A stretch of DNA of 32,366 nt from Haplosporangium gracile (lineage: Eukaryota; Mortierellomycota; Mortierellomycetes; Mortierellales; Mortierellaceae), in contig JAAAUF010000359.1 in assembly GCA_015499985.1 (NCBI GenBank), positions 5,351 to 37,716 on the forward strand, in the 5' to 3' direction. Within the stretch, counting starts at the first letter, position 1; every line of letters starts with the position of its first letter. This document shows, in pieces, positions 1 through 8,410 of this stretch. Position numbers and translations under genes: made by a program. Under the pieces are notes generated by a model that ran no database searches, had not been told where the DNA came from, and worked only from the letters and a program-made list of their open reading frames with translations.

Positions 1-18
1 GAAATAAGTTTCGCCGCC

Positions 19-117
19 GATCCTTCATTTATGTGGTGGGGTAATCCGTTACCACACATCTGTTATTTCCATAAATGGGCGACAAAGACAAAGCGCCGCA
101 AACGTGGTTTTAATTTT
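19..117. repeat. Flank repeat, copy 1
   Basis: This stretch matches 2182-2280 base for base over most of its length. Both contain ATCCTTCA, then CCACACATCTGTT, TTTCCATAA, GCGACAAAGAC and AAACGTGGTTTT in the same order and spacing, with scattered substitutions and one-base indels. Copy 2 lies just upstream of the Sel1 gene that starts at 2009. Copy 1 lies downstream of that gene and may serve a further minus-strand gene outside the window. It looks like part of a tandem duplication unit or a shared promoter segment. Confidence 0.7.
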
Positions 118-569
118 AGCGGCCACACATCTGTTCAAGGCACGTTCGATCAGTAATGAAAAAGGAAGGAAACATATAAAAAAAAAAAAAGGCGAAATGT
201 AAGAAGAGTAAGGCAAACGCGTTTTGCAACAGTATGCTGTTGTTGAAATTAAGCACTCTTGTTTGCCTCAAAAGAAAAATGCTGAAAAAAGTGCATGCCT
301 TTTTTTTCTCAGCTTTCCACAGAGATAGTAACGATCAATCAACTCTCCTCCTCCTCACTTTTCTTATGCCTTTACGGTCAACAGTTTAGAAACGTGAATT
401 GTAAGCACAAAGTACTTGTGTTTGTTCAAGCAAAATTTTCATGACACAAGCATCACACTTTCACATACCACCAAGTAAACGTACAAAAGAATCTCTTTTA
501 TTTCACCTTTGTACCCTCCTTTTCTTGGACGGCATTGCACTTGTTTGGTTATGCGTTTTTGGAATCAGA

Positions 570-2009
570 TCATTTTATTTTTTTTTGCATCGTGTTTAAT
601 CTAGCTCGCGCCTTTAGGTGTCCGTTATCCGCAGCCATATGAAACCAATCCTTCGCTAACTCCTCGCTCCGATCGACTCCAAGGCCATACTGATACTGCA
701 TCCCAATCCGATACTGCGCTCCAACATGTCCTTGACTTGCGGCTTTCAGGAACCACCTCATCGCTACGACATAGTCTTTGTGTTCGACGCCGCGGCCTAA
801 ATAGTACAGCCGACCAATCCGGTATTGAGCTTGAGGATAATCCTTTTCAGCAGCCTGAAGATACCATTCCATGGCCATCGCGTTCAGTGTAGTCACACCC
901 AGACCGTCATCATACATTTTCCCGACCTCGAACTGCGCTTCTGTGATTCCTTGTTTGGCGGCTTTTAGGAACCATTCCATGGCTTTGTGGTAGTCCTTTG
1001 AGGCGCCAATACCGTTCACCAGGAAGTAACCGACTTTGTACTGAGCTTTGGATAATCCTTGATTGGCTGCCTTGAGATAGTACTCCAACGCCTGTATATC
1101 GTTCTGAGCGGTACCAAGGCCTTTGGCAAAAAAATTCCCGACCTGGAGCTGTGCTTCGGCATGTCCTTGATTGGCTGCCAGGTGGTAACACGTCTTCGCC
1201 CACGCATAGTCTTGATTGATTCCTAGGCTTTTGAAAAAGCAGTCTCCGACTTGGAACAGTGCTTCGACATGTCCTTGGTTGGCGGCCTCAAGGAACCACT
1301 TCATCGCTCTAACATAGTCTTCTACGCATCTGGCGCGATCGAAAAAGAACCGACCAAGCCGGTACTTGGCCGAAGAATGTTCCTTGTCGGCAGCCATGGA
1401 ATACCACTCCATGGCCTTGGTACGATCCACGGCAGGAACCCCGAGACCATTCTCGTACATAACCCCGAGTTGATACTCCGCTTCAGCGAACCCATTCTTG
1501 GCGGCCTTGAAAAACCACTCAAAGGCCTCCTCAAGGTCATCTGCAACCCCTTCACCCCGTGCAAAGAGGAGCCCAACTTGGAGCTGCGAAAGTGCATGCC
1601 CTTGACTGGCCGCCTTCAAGAACCACTCCCTCGCTTTACAAAAGTCCTTTGGGACACCATGACCATGCAAGAAAATGTACCCGACATCATGCTGGGCATC
1701 TGGATACTCTTGATGGGCTGCCAGAAAGAGCCACTCCATAGCTTTGGTGTAGTCCTGCGAAACTCCGGTGCCGCAAAAATACAAGAGGCCCATGTTGTAT
1801 CGGGCTGCTCGGTGGCCATGCTCTGCTGCTCGGCCGTAGCACTGTGCGGCCTTGACATAATCTTGTGGGAGACCATGGCCGGCATGGTACCTGCGCCCAA
1901 TACTGAACAGTGCATCCATGTCTCCTTGCTTGGCCGCCTTCAACTCGCGCTCCGCGGCTGCGGCTAGATCCTGGCCTGCGACATCTCTGTTCTCCGTCCT
2001 GGTAGCCAT
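570..2009 (-). CDS. Sel1-repeat protein lacking the N-terminal module
   Basis: The predicted protein has 479 residues, nearly all Sel1-like repeats: about 12 units of 36-38 residues, each an antiparallel helix pair with signatures such as LLYFCGTGVSQDY, AMEWFLKAA and GHAEAQ. Sel1 repeats form a curved superhelix and usually serve as protein-binding scaffolds; the partner is unknown. The first ATG in frame is at 2009-2007. The open frame runs back to 2084 only through a TTG in a CAA-rich leader. Residues 16-25 (AAAERELKAA) match the linker end of the minus-strand genes at 2453-4937 and 5728-7342, so this is the same clade. However, neither half of their conserved N-terminal module nor the intron is found upstream. 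The stop TGA at 570-572 overlaps an AATAAA-like run. The repeats contain no internal stop or frameshift. Confidence 0.85.
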   Translation of the reverse strand: MATRTENRDVAGQDLAAAAERELKAAKQGDMDALFSIGRRYHAGHGLPQDYVKAAQCYGRAAEHGHRAARYNMGLLYFCGTGVSQDYTKAMEWLFLAAHQEYPDAQHDVGYIFLHGHGVPKDFCKAREWFLKAASQGHALSQLQVGLLFARGEGVADDLEEAFEWFFKAAKNGFAEAEYQLGVMYENGLGVPAVDRTKAMEWYSMAADKEHSSAKYRLGRFFFDRARCVEDYVRAMKWFLEAANQGHVEALFQVGDCFFKSLGINQDYAWAKTCYHLAANQGHAEAQLQVGNFFAKGLGTAQNDIQALEYYLKAANQGLSKAQYKVGYFLVNGIGASKDYHKAMEWFLKAAKQGITEAQFEVGKMYDDGLGVTTLNAMAMEWYLQAAEKDYPQAQYRIGRLYYLGRGVEHKDYVVAMRWFLKAASQGHVGAQYRIGMQYQYGLGVDRSEELAKDWFHMAADNGHLKARARLNTMQKKIK

Positions 2010-2181
2010 GTATGTTGCTAGATATTTTTTTTGTCGCTGTTGTTGTTGACGTTGAGTGTACGATGCTGAGTGAATTGAGAGCAAGTCGGAGGTGTGTGTG
2101 AACTGGTAGGTGACCGAGATGCAAAGCGTTGGATGTCTGAGTGGAAGGAAGAGAAAGGGGAAGTCCTCAGTCTTGATACTA

Positions 2182-2280
2182 CATCCTTCACTTTATGTTG
2201 TTGAGGGTCCGTTCCCACACATCTGTTGTTTCCATAATGAGCGACAAAGACGAAACGCGATAAACGTGGTTTTTGAATTT
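2182..2280. repeat. Flank repeat, copy 2 (putative promoter segment)
   Basis: This is the second copy of the roughly 98-base segment at 19-117. It lies 173-271 bases upstream of the ATG at 2009 on the minus strand, and between that gene and the stop codon of its upstream neighbour at 2453. Similarity fades into purine-rich sequence beyond 2280, although TTGCAACAGT recurs at 2386-2395 and 225-234. Either a shared promoter element or simple tandem-duplication homology would explain it. Confidence 0.65.
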
Positions 2281-2452
2281 AAAGCTTACCATCAGTTGAA
2301 TGTAAGATCACAAAGGAAAAGGAACAAAGAAGAAAGCGAGGAAAAAGAAAGAAAGAAAAAAGGTGAAGGGAAAGACAAAAGGCGCCTTGCAACAGTTAGG
2401 ACATACGTCGGTCGAAAGAGGTATGGTAAAAAGTCAACTTTTATTTTTATTT

Positions 2453-4937
2453 TCAGATCATTGTTTCTTTGACATCATGTCGTCTTCTCTTTCTACCCGT
2501 CCTTCCTCTGCCATCTTGCTCCTCAACGCTTCCAAACTTTTCTTGCGCCTGCTGGTGCCCATTCCTGGCAGCCTTGCCGTACCACTCCATTGCCGTCTTG
2601 TGGCTCTTCAAAACATGTTGCCCCGACTCATAAAACGTCCCGACCAAATGCTGAGACGCAGCTTGTCCTTGATGGGCGGCTTTCAGGAGCCACTCCATGG
2701 CCTGGGTATGATCTTGAGGAACGCCGTCACCGAGGTGGTACAATAACCCAATCCCACATTGGGCTTCAGCATAACCCTGCTTCGCAGCCTTGAGAAGCCA
2801 AGTTGTTACCATGGTATAGTCGACCAGGACGCCTTGGCCGCGAGTGTACAGAATGCCCAGGGTGTACTGAGCCGTGACACAGCCAGCGTTGGCTGCCTTG
2901 GTGAGCCATTGTACTGCTTTTGGGGTATCCTGAGGTACTCCTTGGCCGTTGAGGTGCAGCCGACCAATGGCGTCCTGGGCTAATGCATATCCTTGCTCGG
3001 CAGCCTTGACGTACCATTTCATGGCCTTCTCGTAGTCCACCGGCACGTCGTGACCAAAAAAGAATAACACTCCAATATTGTACTGAGCTGTCTTGTCTCC
3101 CTGACGTGCAGCCTTCAGACACCACTCCATCGCCCTGGAATAATCCTGTGGGACGCCAAGACCTTGCAGGTAAAGAAGACCTAGGCTGCACTGTGCTGGT
3201 GAAAATCCTTGATTGCCGGCCTTGGTGAACCATACCATAGCTTCCTGGTAGTCTAGGACCACTCCTTGACCATTCTTGTAAATTACGCCAATGTTGTACT
3301 GAGCTTGTGCATGTCCTTGATCGGCTGCCTGAAAGAAATACTCCAGCGCCTTGTTGAAATCCCGTGGAATCCCAATCCCGTGTAATAAAGGAGTCCTGCC
3401 TTGTACTGTGCTGCAGCGTAGTCCTGCCCAGCTGCCTTTATATACCACTCCATAGCCCTCCTGTAATCCTGCGCAACACCGTGGCCTCCCTCATACAAAC
3501 ACCCGATCCTAAACCTTGCTTCCGCATTTTTTCTGTCAGCAGCCTTGAAGTACCAGCCCATAGCCGTCTGGTAGTCCCGTATGACGCTCCCATGTCCAAC
3601 CTCATACAAATATCCAATCCGAAATTGCGCCTCTGTGAGTCCGTGTCCAAGAGCAATCGCTTTGAGATACCACTCCTTGGCCTTTGTAAAATCCTTGGGG
3701 CATCCTCCTTGACCAATCTCATAAAACTGTCCGATCTCCAACTGTGCCTCTCTGTGCTCTCGTAAGGCTGCTCGCAGGTACCACTCTTTGGCTTTAGTAA
3801 GATCCTGAGAGATGCCGTAACCGTGCTGGTATATGAATCCTACGTTGTACTGTGCTTCCAGATCTCCTCGCTCGGCCGCCTTCAGCTCCCTCTCCGAGTC
3901 AGCAGTATAATCCTGGTCAACACCTTCATCCTCCGCTCCCGCTTCGCCGTTACGCTTCACCTCCTCCTCCTCCTCGTCAAGGTCGAGCACTTCCTTATCC
4001 AGTACGATGGCTCCCTTGTCCAGGTCAATCGCCTCCTTGTCACGCTCGCTCTCTACATCTTTCCGCTTGGCCTCCTCAATCTCAGGTTTGACCTCTTGAG
4101 CTTCGGTCACCACCACCTCGACTTCCTCCCCTGTCGTCTCGTCAACAATGACTTGTGCGCTGTTATCATCTCTGCCTCCTGTGTCCTCCAGTTGTGCTCT
4201 CGTTGATACGTTGAATTTTGCCACCGCCTTGTCGATCTCAGCTATCGCCTTGTCGTCATCATCCAATTGCTCCTCCATCACAATATCCAGCACTGCGTCC
4301 AGCACCGCGGGGATCCGGATCGGTTCCAGACTAATTAAACGAACAAATATTTCAACAGTTAGAGCATTAAATAAGAAATTAATATCAAATCACTCCCAAG
4401 AGCAAATACGATGCAATTTATGATAAATAATTACTTCTTGAGATCAGCTCCTTTCAGGAAGGGGACAGACATAGTCCCGTTCCTGACACCGACGGCATTC
4501 TTGAAGGACGTTAGAATATCGCTCCATAGCACAACGTCCAGTCGAGTAATTGGGTCTTTGTGACAGACAATGTGTATTTCGTCGTTGGCATCCGAGTTTG
4601 AGGTGTTGTTGTTATTGTTGTTGGTCTTCGAGTTCGAAGTCTTGTCACTGGCATCCGAGTGTGGAATATTATCGGTTGTAATGGTCGTTGAAGCGGCAGC
4701 AGTAGAAGAGATAGAAAAAGAGGACGAGGAAGAGGAAGCGGTAGTGGTAGTAGAGGAGGAGGAGGAGGAGGAGCATGAACAAGGCGGTTTTGTGATGCGG
4801 AATGCCTGGACACGATCCCGTGATTCGTCGTTGGTGTTGTTGAGGTGGAAGGCCTGGGCACACTCTTGAAGTGCATATGTCCTTTTTTGTGGATCAGCAA
4901 CGGCCGTCGGTTCTGGGCAGCGCAAAGAAGAGAGCAT
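2453..4937 (-). pseudogene. Sel1-repeat protein with N-terminal module, one-base frameshift
   Basis: Exon 1 is 4937-4435, the intron is 4434-4331 (GTAATT...TTAG) and exon 2 is 4330-2453. The spliced codon AA|T joins FLKGADLK to NLEPIRIPAV, matching the same junction in three other genes here. Residues 1-118 are poorly conserved, with Ser/Thr and Asn runs encoded by triplet repeats. Residues 119-185 are the family module. An acidic Asp/Glu/Lys linker runs to about residue 320, followed by about 12 Sel1 repeats. Near 3381 the frame breaks: the preceding frame ends in LLYY, and the correct continuation (GIGIPRDFNKALEYFFQAA) lies in another frame. One missing base there explains it, and the total length is one base short of a whole number of codons. 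About 310 downstream codons remain open, so the break is recent or is a sequence error. The first in-frame ATG (4937) was taken as start. Confidence 0.8.
4331..4434 (-). other. Intron in module of the 2453-4937 Sel1 gene
   Basis: This is a 104-base AT-rich intron with donor GTAATT and acceptor TTTAATTAG. It falls in phase 2 between the FLKG-D-K and L-P-RI-A-P halves of the conserved N-terminal module. The position and phase are identical in the genes at 5728-7342, 8411-10888 and 30598-32072. Confidence 0.8.
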
Positions 4938-5176
4938 GCTGTGACGAAGAAAGTGTGTATGTGTGTGTGGTTCGGTTGTTGTGGACAGAAAAGAGAGGGT
5001 AGAGACGAAAGAGGTGAGGAGTAGAGAGATGAATGCACAAAGGGGTTGAAAGTGATTAAGAGACGAACGTACAAAGAAAACAACATAAAACAAATCAAAG
5101 TGTAGGCACAGGTGTGGAAGGGACGTTCGATTGCCATTTGACTAATTTTCGTCAGCCCTTTCCTTTTCAAGCACGA

Positions 5177-5583
5177 TCAGTTTGCTATGATGTTTATTTT
5201 GCAACTTTCGTTTTGACCACGCTGAACTAACCCCCCCCCCCGACTCGACTTCTGGACATCCAGCTTCCTCGTAAGCTCAACAATGCTCAATGGAGCCTTG
5301 GTATGTCCATTTTGGGTCGCCATCTGAACGTTCTTCTCAACACAATTGCCCGCCTTATACCGTCTGACCATATACTGAGCCTCGGAATAGTCTTGAGTAG
5401 ACGCTTTGAGGAGCCTCTCCATTGTCGGTGCACTCCATTCAATCCACTATCATACCCGGTTTTGCTCCCAAAGAACAAAGAGGGACAGGCGTATATCGAG
5501 GGCTGGACATCCGGTTCAAAGTTTATTGCTGGTGCCGCTCTGGCCATTGAACCACTTATCTTCTCTTTTAACAGCTCTTCCAT
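5177..5583 (-). pseudogene. Sel1-repeat gene relic
   Basis: Two minus-strand frames together hold a decayed Sel1 stretch. One reads GYDSGLNGVHRQ, like the turn of a repeat. After a frame change at about 5422 the other reads MERLLKASTQDYSEAQYMV, then YKAGNCVEKN and QMATQNGHTKA, as in the helix pair of the next repeats but with a segment missing between them. The remainder is unrelated and includes a C11 run at 5231-5241. The relic lies between two family members of the same strand and is best read as the remains of a further tandem copy. No start, module or intron is visible. Only the first 60 or so codons after the frame change resemble Sel1. Confidence 0.6.
5231..5241. repeat. C11 homopolymer
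   Basis: An uninterrupted run of eleven C on the plus strand lies inside the Sel1 relic. Such runs are prone to length change and to sequencing error. Confidence 0.9.
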
Positions 5584-5727
5584 TCATATTCAATCTGATG
5601 AATAAAAAAAATAGATATATATGTTCATCTTAAACATCTTCCAGGTACCATCACTTACTCCACCAGGACCCATTTATCCTTCAACGGCTAAACCATCACA
5701 GTAATTCATACCAAAAAAACACGCTTT

Positions 5728-7342
5728 TTACTTCTTACCGTCTCCAGCAGCAGCAGCAGAGACAGCTTTAGTAGTCGCGGTTTTTCTTTTCTTTGCTGGT
5801 TTCGCAGCAGAAGCACTCTGTTTACGCTTTTGCGCCTGCGTCTGCGGTCGAGGATTGACTTTCTCATGCGCCTGATGATGCCTGAGAGGTTGAGCGTCCG
5901 CGTTCCCCTTCTCGGAGGACTTGCTGACCCAATACTGGGCTTGGACACAATCCGGGGGGACTCCAACCCCACCTTGGTGGTACTGGATTCCGACCGGCAA
6001 CTGAGCCAGCTCGACACCTTGTTCGGCTGCCCTAGTATACCACATCGGCGCCATCTTGTCGCCCAGCGGCACACCCGTGTCCTTGCCATACAGTACTCCA
6101 AGTCGGATCTGGGCCTCGGGGTGGCCGTGATTCGCGGCTTTCCGGTACCAATCTACAGCTGTCGCCAGGTCCATTGCAACGTTGGGACCCCCATTCTCGA
6201 GAATCATGCCAAGTTTGAACTGTGCATTCATGTGCCCCTGTTCGGCCGCTCGAAGATACCACTTCCTGGATTTTGCGTTACTCTGTGGGAGCCCCTGGCC
6301 TCGCCGGTACATGGATCCAACTCTGAACTGAGCCTCTGCGTCCCCTCGCTCTGCCGCCATCAACTCCTGCTCTGCCGCCATCAACTCCTGCTCCGCCGCT
6401 ATCGCATTCTCGTCCTGCTCTGGCTTTTTGTTGCTAGTCGCGTTATTACTTGTGATGTTGCCGATATTTGAGTCGTTACTTTTTGCGTTGTTGCTGTTGT
6501 TTGGAGCCTTCTCCTGCGCCTTCTCCTTCTCCTTCTGCGCTGGCGTTACAACCTTTGTAGTCACTATTTCATCATCTCTAGGCTCTTCCTTAACAACCAT
6601 ATCCTCTGCATAGTCGACAATGAAAATCGCCATCTCTTGAGGGTCCGTATTGATGGCTACTTTGTCAGCCTCGCCAGCTTTGTTCGCCTTCGTCGTCGTC
6701 GTTGTCCTGTGGTTCACCAACGTCTCGCGAAAGACCTTTCCCACCCCGTCAGCCAACTTGTCGACCTGCCCCTCGAAAGCAGCGGCGTCACCGGTAGACT
6801 GACTTTCGGCAACTACGACCTCCAAGATAACATTTGGCACCACCGCAATGCGAAGTGGCTCCAAACTAAAAACAATAAAATAAGGAGGAGCTGTGTCAAA
6901 TCGCGATTGAAATCAAACCACGCTTTTCAGGAAGTAACAAAACGACAGAAAAAAAACAGAGTAATTCAACAAACTGAAACAAATTTCCTCGCACATACTT
7001 TTTGAAATCATGACCCTTGAGGAAGGGGACAACCGTCGCCCCTTGTCGAATGTACATCGCGCCCTTGAAAGGGATCAAGATATCATCCCACAGGATAATA
7101 TTCTTCTTTGTCGCCGGGTCCTTGTGTCCCGTCACATAGAGTACGTCTCCTCGGTCTGCGAGGGAGGATACAAAAGTAGACGAAGAGGAGTAGGGGGAAG
7201 GCGAGGGAGAGGAGGAGGTAGGGTCTCGAAATGATAGAGATGTGGATGGGGATGGTTGTCGGTCGCTGTAAAAGTAGTTGGTGTTAGGACTGGTGGTGCT
7301 GGTGACGAGGCGGAACCCCTGGAGAATGGGTCTTTGTACCAT
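5728..7342 (-). CDS. Sel1-repeat protein with N-terminal module and basic tail
   Basis: Exon 1 is 7342-6999, the intron is 6998-6866 (GTATGT...TTTAG) and exon 2 is 6865-5728, giving 493 residues. The ATG at 7342 is followed by PILQGFRLV, aligned with the start of related genes (MQAIRLV). A Ser/Pro-rich stretch covers residues 30-60. The module (GHKDPA, LWDDI, VPFLKGHDFK, then LEPLRIAVVPNV) spans residues 66-133 across the intron, whose split codon is AA|T. A long Asn/Glu/Lys linker follows to about residue 285, then only four clear Sel1 repeats (AAERGDAEAQFRVG, AAEQGHMNAQFKLG and similar). The last 40 residues are basic (KRKQ, PAKKRKTATTK) and resemble a nuclear localisation signal. EQELMAA is repeated in tandem just before the repeats. 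The basic tail is unique in this cluster and suggests a nuclear protein (inference). Confidence 0.88.
6866..6998 (-). other. Intron in module of the 5728-7342 Sel1 gene
   Basis: This 133-base intron has a consensus donor GTATGT and a T-rich acceptor ending TTTTTAG. Splicing restores FLKGHDFK-N-LEPLRI with phase 2, the same place as in the other family members. Confidence 0.85.
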
Positions 7343-8410
7343 GGTTGATCCTACTTGCTCTTTTTTTTTTTTTTTTTGCTTTGTTTGTGTCTGCTGTGCT
7401 TGTCAGGGAGAACAAAATGAAGAACAGGAAGAGAGATAAAAGTTTGAGTGTGTGATTGACTTTCTTTGTGAATGTAAACCGATGAGAGTGTGTGTGAGTG
7501 CGTGTTGGTGATTAAAAAAGAAAAAGAACACACGGCAATAAGAGAAAAAGAAAAGAAAAGAAAGGCCAGAGGGGCGTAGGAGCGACGTCGTCGATAACAT
7601 CGCACCATGCTCCCACACATATACACAAACATGTTTATGCGATTTGCATGATTTTTTTTTTGTCGTGTTGCTTTTTTCGTAAAAAACAGACAGGGGGAGG
7701 TCCAGGCGCTCTCTTTCCATCTGAGACAAATCCCCAATGGAAGAGAGCAGTGTAGGGAGGAGGAAAAGAGAAATGCAACTCGAGTATACTTCCTGCACTG
7801 CGAAAGAAAGAAAAATAAGGCGCAACCTGCAATTATCAAGGTACACCTGGCCACCATGAGGAGAGACTAAAACAGTTGACATCCTCGTCATCCTCCTGGT
7901 GCTGATTTGACCCATCGTCTCCCCAACCCCTTCCAAGCCTCTTGACGTTCACCCTTGATACCAACAACAGTAGGGTATCAAACTCTCGCCAACCCATCAT
8001 TCCGACGCGGTAATACACGTCCTTGGCCCCTTATATGATCGCCTCCAATTCGCATCTGGATGATACTTTGAGCCCTGACCGTCGTCGATAATGAACGGGT
8101 CAACGACTAGTAACATTTCTTCCTTGCCCCTGCTAAAGTTTGCCTCATCAGCAAATCCTCCTCTCTTCATCACAGAAGTGGGTTGCAAAAATGACCGTTC
8201 CTGAAAACAACGGTTTGAAATGGTCACGTTTGGAGCAATCACGAGGCACACTTGTATTCGCCATTGAAAAAAAGTGTCTTGTTCTCCTCTCTCTCAAAAG
8301 CGTCATCGCATCCTTCTCCTTATTTTCTGCCATCACCTTTCCTTGTACTTTTAACAATCAGCCTTAGTTCCTCTTTACCTTGAACATCACTCTTCAACGA
8401 CCAAACACAA
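7343..8410. promoter_or_regulatory. Shared intergenic region between divergent Sel1 genes
   Basis: These 1,068 bases separate the ATG of the minus-strand gene (7342) from the ATG of the plus-strand gene (8411), so both promoters must lie here. The minus side starts with a T-rich run near 7361-7378. The plus side ends in a CA-rich leader just before 8411. Short open frames on both strands have no recognisable content and no conserved start context. I see no other gene. Confidence 0.6.

Noticed and set aside
1251..1967. Open frame of 238 codons on the plus strand, opposite a Sel1 gene
   Set aside because: It is antisense to a complete Sel1 repeat protein. Its own translation shows only a periodic echo of the repeats (EPLHG-like), which is expected from the opposite strand of repetitive coding DNA.
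3283..3448. Intron that would bridge the frame break in the 2453-4937 gene
   Set aside because: Any GT-AG excision would remove residues needed for the Sel1 turn, whereas one added base restores the repeat exactly.
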